Shown here: positions 23,700 to 35,400 of the stretch, piece by piece
How the letters are laid out: each line of letters begins with the position of its first letter
Position numbering within the stretch: the first letter of the stretch is position 1
The notes under the pieces: generated by a model
Told to the model about the DNA's origin: nothing
Seen by the model: only the letters and a program-made list of their open reading frames with translations
Databases searched by the model: none
DNA from: Ridgeia piscesae
Taxonomy: Eukaryota > Annelida > Polychaeta > Sabellida > Siboglinidae
Assembly: GCA_025642075.2 (NCBI GenBank)
Contig: JAODUO010000630.1
Coordinates: forward strand, 1 to 64,000
Direction: 5' to 3'
DNA: 64,000 nt
Translations under genes and position numbers: made by a program

Positions 23700-23935
23700 C
23701 CAGATGACATGCGGTAGTCAACTGCCATTGGTGTACTGGGGTTAATGCTGCATCAACGCTGTTTGGCATATCCAATCCTTGCCAATGGAAGGGAATAGGA
23801 GCTTGTTCGCCATATAAAGGAACTATCATAGAATGTTTGCCTATGAAGTGACTTGTGCTCCCCGCATCAATTAATTTAGTGAAGCCAAGCAAGCAGCAAA
23901 CAAAACCTGGTACTACCATTTTATAAGTAGGCACT
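23700..23935 (-). pseudogene. Possible retroviral-type aspartic protease remnant
   Basis: On the minus strand the open frame contains TYKMVVPGFVCCLLGF followed by TKLIDAGSTSHFIG. IDAGSTSHFI resembles the retropepsin active-site block (hydrophobic-D-S/A-G-S/T-T). No second protease motif or neighbouring RT on this strand is visible, and the frame runs on through antisense pogo sequence. This may be coincidence. Confidence 0.25.
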
Positions 23936-23939
23936 CTGA

Positions 23940-24575
23940 ACTGGCACTTCACTCTCCAGAACCGACTTCCAACGGAAGAATGAAGGGATTCAACCACAGA
24001 GATGTTCGGATATTCTTCGACAAATATTGCCAACTCACCGAAGAACATGATTTCGCTGCAGACAAAATATACAACATGGATGAAACAGGTCATTCGACAT
24101 TATAAACACCGTCTAATGTGATCTCTACAAGTAGGGGCAGCAATCAGTGCAGAACACGGAAATAACACAACTGCCGTATACTGTCATTCAGCAAGGGGGC
24201 ATTTCAAATCGCCAATGCTCAACTTCCAGCGAAAACATCAAGCTGACAGTTTAAAGATTGACGCACCGAACGGAACAGTGTTTGCATGCACAATGTCTGG
24301 ATGGATATATATGCTGACGTGTTCTTGCAATTGTTGCATTTCTTCATCAATTGTATGAAGTATATCCCAGAAAACAAATACTTGCTCCTCTTGGATGGAC
24401 ATGCATGTCATAGCAAGAATCTGGAAGCAATAAAGCTGGTCACGGAAAATGGTGTATTGATGCTTTCGTATCCAGCAGACACCACACACCGGCTTCAGCC
24501 ACCGGAAATGACATTATTCAACTATCTGAAGAGTTGGTACAACATTGAGATTGAACACTATCTTCGATCTAGCTA
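23940..24575 (+). pseudogene. pogo/Tigger transposase fragment (DDE core)
   Basis: The frame LALHSPEPTSNGRMKGFNHR, VRIFFDKYCQLTEEHDFAAD, KIYNMDETGHST covers the first catalytic Asp (NMDETG). After a stop and frame changes, YCHSARGHFKSPMLNFQRKH is followed by YADVFLQLLHFFINCMKYIP, LLLLDGHACHSKN (second Asp) and LSYPADTTHRLQPPEMTLFN, where PADTTHxLQPxE supplies the third acid. The N-terminal HTH domain is not seen upstream. The region after 24575 is not aligned to the family. Confidence 0.75.
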
Positions 24576-25095
24576 GCCCAAAGCTGTGGGTGTTCGTCTG
24601 GTGAGTAGGTTGGTTGGTAGATCGCTTGTCAAGGCTGCAACGACGTAAACAGCAGTGAACAGTAAAAAAGGGACTGTGGCCTCAAAATCGTCACGTCTCT
24701 GATGAAGAATGCAGTCGCATGGAGAGTCGTAAACAATGCCTGTTAAGATAGTGACAGGCCGACTAATTATGCAGAGACAGCTCTTGGAACCCGGTGTGGG
24801 GCCCGGCCAGCAAATCCTGTGCGACCTTCAAGTGCAACCTCAACTGCTCTCTCAGCAGGACAAGGTTCCGAAACCAAGTCAACAAGCCCGGCTACTGCAC
24901 CAATCATTTGTGATGTCCCAACTACGACTCTTATAGAGACTGGTGAATCGATACCTATGCCTACCGAGTCACCACCAGCATGCCCGGCAGCTCCAGCTTC
25001 CAATAGAAGCAATGAGTCTACACCTTGCAGACGTCCAGTTTGTAATCCAACTACACGTTTAGCTAACTCAGCTACTGCTACCAGCAGCAGTGGTA

Positions 25096-25200
25096 CATAC
25101 AAAGGGAAATGGGCGTTGTTTCTTCCGAGCGATCGCCAGTAACTCTTCCCTATGCGTTATGAGACTACAATCATACCATACATTACCCAGGCTGCAGGCC
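25096..25200 (+). pseudogene. OTU-like cysteine protease motif fragment
   Basis: The frame reads KGNGRCFFRAIASNSS. OTU deubiquitinase-type domains begin with D-G-x-C-x-x-R-A; here Asp is replaced by Asn, Cys is kept, and RAIA follows. The next frame upstream (24819-25142) is a Thr/Ser/Pro-rich 107-aa stretch. No OTU His block is visible downstream. Some transposons carry OTU domains, and this one sits behind a pogo fragment. The evidence is a single motif. Confidence 0.3.
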
Positions 25201-25334
25201 ATGGCAGTGGCCTTATTAACGACGTGTCACAGAGGGGCACATTATATGCTGATATGCTGCAGTAGGCAGGCAGTCGCCGAAATAAAGTAACCATGCAAAC
25301 TAGACCCACTTTGTTGAGTGTTGCGCTCATAGCA

Positions 25335-25585
25335 AATACAACACGACGAGGGACTATATAACAGACGGGTCTGGTCAACTCGTGAGACCACCTTGTTGAA
25401 TGTTAAATTTGCTTCACATTCACTTATTTGTTACTTGAATGTCATGACTGTTCAGTGCTAATGATCTACTAATATGTCACTAAATATTCTCTTCTAGCTG
25501 CAATCTCACTATAGCACAGTTATGCTGGACATGAGAGGAGCAGGATACATTAAAATAGGAACTAGAGCACCAACGTAGGCCAGGC
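25335..25585 (+). promoter_or_regulatory. TATA-containing LTR-like or 5' leader sequence
   Basis: The element gggactatataacagacgg (25351-25370) is a good TATA promoter, and a gag-like ORF begins at 25595. The ~240 bp between could be R/U5 and leader of a retroelement, or a host leader. No primer-binding site was recognised and no partner LTR found. Confidence 0.35.
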
Positions 25586-25594
25586 GTAGTGTAC

Positions 25595-25760
25595 ATGTCT
25601 AAGGAAACGAAATTACCTATACTACGTGGTCGCCCTCGTGATGCAAAGGACATAGATGTCACAAACTGGCTGGAGGACATCAGAGCAGGCATCAATGCAA
25701 GAAGGATGTCACCAGGCGAGCAGGTTGACTTTATAATGCAGCATCTTTATAATGCAGCAA
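25595..25760 (+). pseudogene. Retroelement gag N-terminus fragment
   Basis: The frame MSKETKLPILRGRPRDAKDI continues DVTNWLEDIRAGINARR, MSPGEQVDFIMQHLYNAA. LRG, W-x-E-D-I-R and EQVDFIxxHL are the opening of capsid proteins in a group of metazoan LTR retrotransposons. After residue ~55 the frame diverges. A different frame (25752-25967) is open but unrecognised. Only the first capsid helices remain. Confidence 0.45.
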
Positions 25761-26272
25761 TCCAAGTTTGCGATGCGACTGCAGTTTTTCGAAGATCGAG
25801 ACATGACTCGACTGTTGTACGCCACAGAGAAGAGTCCTGGGGTCCAATGCTTCGGCAACAAGTCTGAAGAAGTAATTTTATCGGAGGGACCTGGGAGCAC
25901 ATCTTTCGAGAACTATTCTTTGGCGTTGGTCAAGATCTCCAATCAAACTGTAAAGCGACAACCGTGAAGATGTAACCATCAACACAGAATTGAAAGAAGA
26001 ATTAACAGAATGTGTAATTGACAACCATTTCTTGGACTAGAAACTTCAAAACAAAAGATTGGACAACAACCCTGGAACTGGTAGACAAGATAATTGACAT
26101 TTACGTGATGAATTCATGGGTTAGCCCTGGTCAGACAGATGTTGTGGCTGGCAGAGGACCAGGTGAAGAGAATATTAAAATCCAGAAGCAGAATCTTTTG
26201 ACAACACTGAAGGAAGCTCATGCGATGTTCTTTGATGAAAACAATGACTGCAAAGTCTCAAGTTAGCTAATA

Positions 26273-26515
26273 TGAGGCCTCCACAGATGCTGTTACAGCA
26301 ATATGTTCCTCTAACTCGTGTCTGTGTAAATATCAGGAAAATGTTCGGCTCTTCCTACATGCACTTAACAAGATTTAAGTGGATGTACATACGAGTTTCC
26401 CTGTGTGCAATCAAGACAACGAGAAGTGCATAACTGGTACTTGCACAAATTGTTCAGGCATTCAGAAACTTGCTCCAACTGAGACTGGTGACAGATTAGT
26501 AAGTCATGTTATGCT
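26273..26515 (+). pseudogene. Uncharacterised transposon protein, cysteine-rich part (5' half)
   Basis: Across one frameshift, ANMRPPQMLLQQYVPLT, CKYQENVRLFLHALNKI and TSFPVCNQDNEKCITGTC, TNCSGIQKL can be read. A C-x-CKYHxNxxLxLxAL block followed by C...C-x4-C-x2-C is found in a family of dispersed, uncharacterised invertebrate transposon proteins whose later part carries DFTE and KGPVDG motifs. Those later motifs occur in this window at 28.4-28.9 kb on the same strand, so the two parts likely belong to one element interrupted by a MULE. A stop follows LNKI. Confidence 0.5.
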
Positions 26516-26521
26516 ATGTTA

Positions 26522-27733
<1,212 letters not shown>

Positions 27734-27796
27734 TGAATCTGGCTAACAGTTTATTATTGTCATGTTGTTTACTAATGCCGACTCAGGCGAAAGCAC

Positions 27797-28173
27797 ACCT
27801 TGTATTTTATGTTGTTTACTAATGCCTATTCTACGTTCCAGAATATTGTGTGCAGCATCCTAAGACACTTACAGCAGCTTGCAATTATATCTGTTCCAGC
27901 ATATCAGCCTGCCAACCCCCAGGCCCTTGAGATATCTGCAGATGCTTCGTCAAGCAATGGTGCTGCACCGATCGAGTCAGACGAAAGACTGAATGTCCCA
28001 GTGCAATGTAAGTTGAATTGTACCGTGCACTCCTTGTATTTTATGTTGTTTACTAATGCCTATTCTACGTTCCAGAATATTGTGTGCAACATCCTAAGAC
28101 ACTTACAGCAGCTTGCAATTATATCTGTTCCAGCATATCAGCCTGCCAACCCCAGGCCTTTGAGATATCGTAT
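27797..28173 (+). repeat. Tandem exon duplication in the MULE-like gene
   Basis: A ~145-bp block with tgtattttatgttgtttac, ctacgttccagaatattgtg and ctgttccagcatatcagcc occurs at about 27798-27943 and 28031-28173 with few differences. Each copy is preceded by gtaagttgaat (27731 and 28010), so donor, intron and acceptor were copied together. The first copy continues in frame AYQPANPQALEISADASSSN to a donor at 28010; the second ends at a stop after RYRIVDMYH. An extra short copy of tgttgtttactaatgcc lies at about 27764. Confidence 0.85.
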
Positions 28174-28245
28174 TGTAGACATGTATCATTAGGTTTTTAC
28201 CCAAAGCTGTGACTGGCAAAAATTTGATCCTGCATAAAGCCCTGG

Positions 28246-29184
28246 GTGACACTGTCAACATCCAACTGCTGCAGTGGTCTGTGGACACAGGGACGACAGG
28301 CAAGATTGGCTACGAAGGATCAGCTGTGGAGTGATATGCTTCGGTTTGCTTGCAAACCAAACATCACATTTTCTTCAGCACACATTAGTGAAGTGAGTAC
28401 CAGCAGAGGATTGTGCTACTGAAAGGGCTAGTGTAACAAATATGATCGGGACAAGGTTGTCATACAAATAGACTTTACTGAGGATTTTACCACCAAGGCT
28501 CAAAATGAAATCCAACCAGTTTACTGGAACAACAATCAGGTTACCCTCTTCATGGTGCATGGTTAGAAACAAGAAGGGTGGTGGCGTCAGGCTACCTACA
28601 ACATGACAAGTATTCCGCGAATGGGTTCCTCAAAGCCGCTCTACAGTATCTTGATACAACTATCCGCCGGTTTAAGAAAATCGTAATCTTTTCTGACAGT
28701 TCAGACAAATCAGTGCAAGCAACGTTTCCTTCTCCCTAGTATCACATTGCTAGAATGAAATTTAGTGAGAAGTTTTCTTACAATGAGCCACGCAAAAAGG
28801 TCCAGTGGATGGCATCGTAGGAACAACCAAGAGGGTGGTTTCCTCTGAAGTGATGTCTGGGAAGAAAGAGAAGGCCACTTCCCGTGATTTTGCCGAGGTT
28901 GCCGCGAGGAAACGCCAGAATATTCTGATTCAACACATCTACAATGACACAGCTGAATAGAGCACTTACCTGATAAACTAGATTTAAAATGGGTAGTTGT
29001 GAAGTACCCCGCTCAGAAAAACGCAATGAAATTCGTTGGCCATGTTCTCAAAACCAAAGATGACAAATATATTAACATCAAGTTCTTGAAAGGTGTTGAG
29101 TTTGGGAAATTTGTCTGGCATGACATTGATCACATAGCCATTCTCAATAGGTCAAGTGTTGCCAACATCCTCCCTGAGCCATAG
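28246..29184 (+). pseudogene. Uncharacterised transposon protein, 3' half (DFTE/KGPVDG family)
   Basis: Pieces in several frames: DTVNIQLLQWSVDTGT (28249-28296), VIQIDFTEDFTTKAQNEIQP and YWNNNQVTLFMVHGW (28455-28560), ATQKGPVDGIVGTTKRVVSS (28784-28845), SRDFAEVAARKRQNILIQHI (28884-28940), and KFVGHVLKTKDDKYINIKFL, KGVEFGKFVWHDIDHIAILN (29029-29150), ending LPEP plus a stop at 29184. The aspartate in DFxE, the KGPVDGxGGTxKR block and the terminal EKxLPEP-like end are typical of a dispersed, unnamed invertebrate transposon protein. It is heavily frameshifted. The 5' half is at 26.3 kb. Confidence 0.5.
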
Positions 29185-30360
29185 ATGGGCAGGCGTTCTA
29201 GAATTACCTTCAACTGAACTGCCAGGGTGAAGCACGAAACAAGTAATTCCGTTACCGAGCAAAACATGTTCAGTTTAAAACAACTGTGCTGCTATTATGG
29301 TTAATATTGTGTCCAATTAAAGGTCATATTATCTATATATCACAAGTAATACAAGCTGTGAGCCTTGTGAATAGTTTGTAGGTTTCAGATGATCTGGATT
29401 AACATTTGTGTAATATTGACGTTGTTAATTTCTGTGTAATCCCGTTACAAAAACAACAATCGTCATAATTTCATAAGTTTATCACACGGCTTAATATATA
29501 CAACTGAATGTTACAGGTGTATAATTTCAAACCCAGTTCAAATTTCTTTCTAGGCATATGCGTTACTGGAAATTCTAAGCCATGTATGCTGAAATATTTT
29601 GCGATTTGTAATACCGTAATCCTGGAATTGCCCATTAGACAAGTAATGTCATATCTCAAATCAAATTACAAAACGACAAGAAGAAATCAGGACACTGATC
29701 TAACGAGTTTCACGCAACAAGGAGACAAAGAGAGCAATGATTGTACATGCGTCAGGTGTTGTCAATCTTTTTTCCCCGCAGCACGTTATAGATGATTTCA
29801 CAAAGGGACTGGTTATTTTCAGAGCCTGCAATCAACCAATAGAACAGCGCCTTTCAGCGCAAGGCCAACGTCGATAAGAGTAAAAGATGGACGCCGTGGC
29901 ATGAAGTGTTGTGGTGAAATGTAGTTTTGGGATAGATTACCATGCTTACTGTTTTATTGTTGACAACAGGGATGAATATCTCATACATCCACATCGTTTA
30001 CAGTGCAAAAATGGATCATACGCATGAAAACAAACTGAATATTTAAAGGAACACGTTATCACGGAGGCCAGTTGTAGGGTATTTTGCAGTTGAAGCCCGC
30101 GTCTCGAAAACATTGAAAAGGCCACCTACAGTCACTAAACTTCACGTTATACATCTTCCACGCCGTCACTACAAGCCAGTTATACTGTATGCACAGATTG
30201 CCGATATTGCACATAACGGTATTTAAGCTTGCCCAGTAGCAGCTTATATAACTGCTACTAGGCAGTACATGCACTTTCTAACGGTTCTTGTAACTATTCA
30301 GTTTTGCTTAATTTTCAGGCTGGTCAGCACCCTCCAGGTGAACCCATTTATGCAGGATCA
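29185..30360. other. No recognised feature
   Basis: The sequence is AT-rich and without domains. Two open frames of 60-95 codons around 29471-29795 show no family resemblance. I see no tandem repeat or inverted repeat. Confidence 0.3.
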
Positions 30361-30660
30361 CAAGTTAAGGCCGTAACTCACTAAGCCGGCCGGCCGGCCG
30401 CTTTTGCAGCCGCCGGTCATCGTGGGACGTCGTGGGGCATCGGTTGTGTTCCAAAAATCGTGGCATCGGCCGGGCGTCGTGCGTCGAGCCGATGCCCGCA
30501 CGACGTCGGCCGGCGTTATCAAATATGTTTGATATTGCCGGCCGGCCGACGCCCGCACGACGCCCGGCCGGCAGATGTTTTGGGTTGTTTTTAGTGCGGA
30601 AACGTTACACCAGGCGGCGACATGATAACTTTTTAATGTTCAGACTGTCCACAGAGTGGT

Positions 30661-31044
30661 GTGTTGAGTAACATTCGCACAGGAAGCAATTTTTTGAGAC
30701 AAACACACAGGAACACAGCTTCAAAATGGTCCGAAAAGCACGTCCTGTCCCTAAAGAAAACCTCAGAAAAGGAGACCCCGCGCAAAACAAGCACCAAGGA
30801 TGTTCCAGAAACACCCACACCGATCAAAAAACGGCGTACACAGGCTAAAGGCGACGACGATAGTGCCGACTACAAATCGCGCTTTAACATTTTTGGTAAG
30901 GTCATGCCGGGCAGTGTCAGGCTGCGGACCGAAGAATGTGAGGAACAACTGTGTGAATTGCGGGAGGAGGAGCGACCCCTCCACGACCATATGTCGGCCC
31001 ACTACAGAAACAGCACCGTGAGACATCTTCGCTTGAGCGCATAG
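30661..31044 (+). CDS. Basic ORF in Harbinger-like element, possible MADF/Myb accessory tail
   Basis: The frame is 127 aa: a lysine/threonine-rich start (KKTSEKETPRKTSTKD), PIKKRRTQAK as a possible nuclear signal, then DYKSRFNIFGKVMPGS and acidic ECEEQLCELREEERP. MADF-type accessory proteins of Harbinger elements have a Lys-rich linker followed by FGxxVAxxLR; FGKVMPGSVRLR is only loosely similar. No MADF core precedes it. It may be a remnant of the accessory ORF or chance. Confidence 0.3.
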   Translation: MLSNIRTGSNFLRQTHRNTASKWSEKHVLSLKKTSEKETPRKTSTKDVPETPTPIKKRRTQAKGDDDSADYKSRFNIFGKVMPGSVRLRTEECEEQLCELREEERPLHDHMSAHYRNSTVRHLRLSA

Positions 31045-31685
31045 CGGCAACGATGGACATGACAGGTGAATACAAATTTAAACATAAAATATGGGGCGAT
31101 GTAGGGGGAGGGCTAGTACAAACAATTAGTCGTAAAATAATATCGTATGTTAGTAAAATAAGTGAAACAAAATACAAGTAACAGTAAAAACAAATATCCC
31201 CTAAAGAACTGCCTGATTTCAATGAGAAATATTGGACGGTAAAGGTTTCATGGGGGGCTTGGGGTAGGAAAAATTTATTTAAAAATTTCAGTATAGATAT
31301 CCAAGACAAACATTTTAAAAGTCCACAAACTACCCGAAGAATTTTTTTTCATTCCCCCAATTGCTGGACAAACCATATTTTTTATTTAATGAAATTTCAT
31401 AAACAAATATTGTTTTCGCAACCTCACCCCACTCTTGTAGAAAAACTTTTCTACACGGCAGACTGTATACTACATGTAAATCGCGTAGGAATTCCTACAG
31501 GAAATATTAGAAATCTGGGTAAAAACACTGATACCTTTTTGCTTTTCTTTTGCAGTAACGCAGGTGGGCATGAAGGCCGGGATTAACCGCAAAAGTTGTT
31601 TTAGTTGGGGAAAAAATTGGAACAAACATTCAAATAGCTGCGAAATTTAAACACAAATACTGTAAATGAAGCAAATATCGCTTAC

Positions 31686-31835
31686 CTTCCGCTTGCTTTG
31701 ACAACGCAGCAGAAATGGTCTGGACCAGAAGCGCTTGGAATGCTTCTTCCTCCGGGTTTTTTTCTGAGACATTGCCACAAAAGCGGCACTTGCAGCAACA
31801 AAAATCGGCATGAATTCATCCTCCGAGTCCGCCAT
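31686..31835 (-). CDS. Harbinger nuclease first exon (50 codons)
   Basis: On the minus strand ATG at 31835 opens MADSEDEFMPIFVAASAAFV, then SQKKTRRKKHSKRFWSRPFL and LRCQSKRK, ending at AAG|GTAAGCG (exon end 31686, phase 0). An acidic/alanine start followed by a basic K-R-x-W-x-R-P-x-L-x-R segment is how many PIF/Harbinger nuclease proteins begin. The next exon with the DDE core is not present to the left, so the element is internally deleted. An in-frame ATG 22 codons upstream (31901) also exists; I chose the one with the family-like start. Confidence 0.5.
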
Positions 31836-32188
31836 GATGAACTTTTGGATGTAGGTCACCTGGACGAGCATGTTGAATCCCTCTATGGACAAAAAAATCA
31901 AATTTATTTGAATTTAAATTAATAGCACTTAAATTATTAAATCGGCCGGCTGGCGGCCGGCTGTGTGTGATCGAAAAATCGTAGCATCGGGCGCTTCTGT
32001 GAGTTCCAAAATGACAAAAACGGCCGACGGCCCGATGTTCCCACGACGCACGGCCGATTAAATTTTTCGTGCGTCCTCGGCCGGCCGACGGTTCAGTGGA
32101 AAAAGCCAAAGTCTGTTGTTGTTTCTGCAATATATTATGAAATACAATATCAGTGTGACGTACATACTCTTTGACATACATCTACACA

Positions 32189-32470
32189 ATGTCCTACCAC
32201 AGTCGGCATCGAAATAACTGTTCAAAGAATTTATTTATTTATTGTACATCCTGCAATGGGTGTCTTGGAAGACAAGAAAACGAAGGTCGTTGTTCATTGT
32301 GTGACACACCCATTGTAAGACAAACTTTGATCGGTGAAAACAAATTCTTTACCGTGTTTCCGATACTGGAACAGTTAAAGGATCTTCTTGACAAGTCACC
32401 AAGTACCAGACAGGCTGTTGTTAAAGTTTGCCATGTGCTCACAAGAGAACTACACCGATATTTAGAGTAG
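32189..32470 (+). CDS. Small zinc-ribbon ORF, likely transposon-derived
   Basis: The 93-codon frame (ATG at 32189; another at 32171) has CTSCNGCLGRQENEGRCSLC followed by FFTVFPILEQLKDLLDKSPS. Two C-x2-C pairs and then a phi-x-x-L-x-x-Q-L-x-x-LL helix resemble a segment common near the start of some invertebrate transposase-like proteins, where GRC-x-x-C is followed by FFxxPIxDQL. I cannot name the superfamily with confidence. It starts ~85 bp outside the right end of the Harbinger-like element. It may be an isolated exon, since there is no clear donor before the stop. Confidence 0.35.
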   Translation: MSYHSRHRNNCSKNLFIYCTSCNGCLGRQENEGRCSLCDTPIVRQTLIGENKFFTVFPILEQLKDLLDKSPSTRQAVVKVCHVLTRELHRYLE

Positions 32471-32790
32471 CGAGAGTGCGCACAATCTGGTGAGATATAG
32501 TATGGTGTGTGAGCAGAAGAAAGCAAAGGAGGTGGGTTTGCAGTCGCACACTCGCAAAGCGCAACATGGGTCTCAGTCAGTGGCGTGAGAGAAGACAGGC
32601 GATGAACCAGCTGCCAAGAAGAAGAAAACAACACTGCCTAGTCCACCAGTATGTGAGTGGCGTTTCTATGTTGTATCTATAAAATAACACTGGATTTTGG
32701 TGAAGACATAAAACCACTATAACTTGTTTTCAAACAAAAGTATGTGACCACAAATGTTATCTGTAGCAGTACAGTGATAACATGTGTAGG

Positions 32791-34070
32791 GGAAGTAGGG
32801 GCATGTCCGCACACTTAAGGTGAAACACGCTATAGATAATGCACTGTATATGCTAAGAGGGTGGTATTTAGCATTCAGAATGAGCAATCATATTACTTTG
32901 TTGTTAGTTAGTCAAGAAATCGCATATCCCATCAGATATTTAAATATTTGGTCAAATGTAGAGGCATGCCTTTGTGCGGACATGCCCCAAGGTACGGTTA
33001 TGCCGCAGGAATAGCAAAGCAACAACTGGTCTCACAGAGCTGACTATTAACTGCAATAATAATATGTATTGATATGTGCACGTGCATTTTCTTTAAAAAC
33101 AAACTTACAAGAAACACCAGAGATCACAAATCAACCGTTTCACGTTTTCATATATAAGTCCACGTTTATTCCTCCTTGAAAGTCAAAACAAACAACAGCA
33201 TGGTTTTGTAACGGTGAAAGTCAAAGTTTGCAACCCAGCTTGTATGATGCCTTCTAGCTAAAAACCGCATGGTCTTGTAAAGCGCAAAGTGAAACTAAAA
33301 TATCGGTTTGTCGGCCGTGCGAGCATGGCTTTGTATGGACTAACGTATACCGGCAAAGTTCTGCATTATAGATTATACATCATTTGTCATCGTGGTTATT
33401 TTTGTCTGTGAGCAATGATCAATTAAGCTTTATTTATTTAACGGACCTAATGATACACAACATGGGAAATGTGAGGCCAACACGATATAGCCTATTGCAC
33501 ATTGATGAAGCGATGAATGATATAAAATAAAAGTGTGATAATATTAAATAATTATATAATAATAATCATCATCATATCTCACATCAACATTTCGTATAAT
33601 AGTTATGGTAAGCAACTGAAGTATCTAAATATGAATCTAAGTAGACTGCATAATATTATAGGCACCGACGCACGAAATACGTCTGCACAGCAGGTGGGGC
33701 ATGACCGCACAAGCCTGTGGAAACATGCCCCAAGCATCCAACACGTGAACAATTTTGAATTGCGCAAAAATGCTGCTTATGAAAGTATCGTTTAGTTCAC
33801 ACATCCTAAAACATTAAAACATAATTTGGAATTATGAAAGAAAATTTATATGCACGTCTTACAGTTAATGTAATACACATAATAGCATATGAGTAAAATT
33901 ACATCAGTTTGTACGAAAATAACATTTTGTGTACATAACGTTTTACTTATTCACAAATAGTTGATTTGGGGGTTGGACGTTGCCGCTTAGCATGATTCCA
34001 CTAACCAGATATTACGCGATGCGATAGGGTGTGCGGACATGCCTCAGAGTGCGGACATGCCCCTACTTCC
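32791..34070. mobile_element. 1.28-kb non-autonomous element with perfect 22-bp inverted repeats
   Basis: The left terminus starts ggaagtaggggcatgtccgc and the right terminus ends gcggacatgcccctacttcc; over 22 bp they are exact reverse complements. Shorter copies of the terminal word sit inside: gtgcggacatgccccaagg at about 32975, ggggcatgaccgcacaagc at 33697, acatgccccaagc at 33723 and gtgcggacatgcctcag at 34031. There is no coding capacity: the ORFs inside are short and unrecognised. No target-site duplication is obvious. It is a MITE-like element of unknown superfamily. Confidence 0.85.
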
Positions 34071-34640
34071 ACTCTGACTGGTTCATTTCTAACAGTAGTA
34101 TTAGCATGGGAACCTCACATAGGCCAGTTGTTGAACTACATGTTCCTGCTGTTTATTTTCATGCTTACCTTTATAGAGATATACTGAATGGTACGTCAAT
34201 GTCAAAGACCAAGTAATATACCGTTTATACATCACGCATATTTTAAATGTAATAGATGTATTACCCTTGTATTGTCGAGAAAGCTCTGTGCAATGTAAAA
34301 CATTACCTTATATACTTTTTCAGTTGTGCCTGCATCTTCCCCGGCAATAAATAGAGCAACCGAAAAGATGAGAGGCAGGACCAATTATCCAAGCCCATCA
34401 TCTTCACAGCATTCTGATGAAAGCATTGACTATCAGGTAATGACGTCTCCCTCGATGTACACGGGATTGTACCCGCAAATGTAAACTATCTTGTTATCAC
34501 TGGGCAAGTCGGCCACTAGACCAAATATTATCGAGAGTACTAATTAAAGACAATTTAAATTATATAGGTATTTTGTACATCTTGTAATATACAAACCAGG
34601 CGACATCGGCGCTGCGTCAAGAAGAAAGACGTCGATCGAA
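34071..34640. other. No recognised feature
   Basis: I see no coding or repeat structure that I can support. A pattern resembling a splice acceptor (ctttttcag at 34315-34323) precedes PASSPAINRATEKMRGR..., a short Ser/Pro/Arg-rich stretch ending in AG|GTAATGAC near 34437. This could be an exon of an unknown gene, but nothing supports it further. Confidence 0.2.
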
Positions 34641-34644
34641 CGTA

Positions 34645-34995
34645 TTATCGTTCACCGTCGAACCACGATGCCACAAGTGAAGTTCAGCAAGGTGAAGGGC
34701 ATCACTGTAAAAGAACAGATGATTCGTATCGTTGATAGTGACACGCTGGCACTGACAATAATCGAACTGTTCAACGATGAACGTGTAATGAAGAAAATGA
34801 GCGATGGATTGTGTCCACGGGAGCTTATAGAAGAAACCTCAACGATTTGACGTGTCGCCTGGCCGTGTTGACTACCAGCGTCAAGGAGAGGAACGACCGC
34901 ATCATGACGCTCGAGTCGAAAGTGTCTGCCCTCGAGCACGAAGCCGACGAAGGAGAAGAATATTCACGTCGACTTTGTTACAGAATGTACATTTA
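34645..34995 (+). pseudogene. LINE ORF1 coiled-coil fragment
   Basis: Two frames join: IIELFNDERVMKKMSDGLCP and AYRRNLNDLTCRLAVLTTSV, KERNDRIMTLESKVSALEHE followed by YSRRLCYRM. The heptad-like coiled coil ending in ...YSRR is the same layout as in the ORF1 at 17.4 kb (LEQYSRRCNLRIHG), though the sequence is a different subfamily. A frameshift falls near 34840. The RRM-like core is missing. Confidence 0.6.
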
Positions 34996-35100
34996 CCTGT
35001 TTAGTATGACGTGCATGGTGCATCATTGCAGTATGTTGTAATCATAAACCAATCAGATTAAAGGTCGGGATTCGCCCCTTAGCGTTGCCGTTGAAAAGAT

Positions 35101-35400
35101 TGTGACGTCTACGTCACTGAACTACATACACTTGCTAATGCGCGCGAATTTAAAGAGCACGAAAACATGATCAGGGATAAGATTGTGTTTTCCATGAAAG
35201 ACAAACGTATCCAGGAACGTTTGCTGAGAGAAGTGAAGCTAAAACTCAAGAGAGCAGTGGATATATGTAAATCTTCAGAAGTAACTAGAAAATAGGTGCA
35301 AACCATGAAGAAAGGTCCGGTTGAGTCGACGAAAATAGTGTACGATGTGAATTCCAAGTCACGGGTTAAGCATAAGCTTGAGCAAAAACGCTGCAGTTCC
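35101..35400 (+). pseudogene. Gypsy gag capsid fragment
   Basis: The frame reads CDVYVTELHTLANAREFKEH, ENMIRDKIVFSMKDKRIQER and LLREVKLKLKRAVDICKSSE, then a stop, then QTMKKGPVESTKIVYDVN. Y-V-x-x-L-x-x-L-A ... MIRDxIVFGxxDxRxxERLLRE ... AxxICRxxE is the C-terminal capsid region of Gypsy gag. It is a short orphan fragment. Confidence 0.7.

Larger units (their letters stand above)
30366..32105 (-). mobile_element. PIF/Harbinger-like DNA transposon with GC-rich ends
   Basis: The two ends, 30366-30590 and 31940-32100, are strikingly GC-rich in an AT-rich surrounding and consist of ggccggcc-type blocks mixed with cgtgggacgtcgtggggcat and similar words. The right end read on the opposite strand repeats the same vocabulary (ggccggccga, cgtcgtgggaacatcggg), so they are related imperfect inverted termini. 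Inside lie a minus-strand exon resembling the Harbinger nuclease N-terminus and a plus-strand basic ORF. The middle (31050-31640) is AT-rich and unassigned. The exact terminal bases and target duplication were not resolved. Confidence 0.55.
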
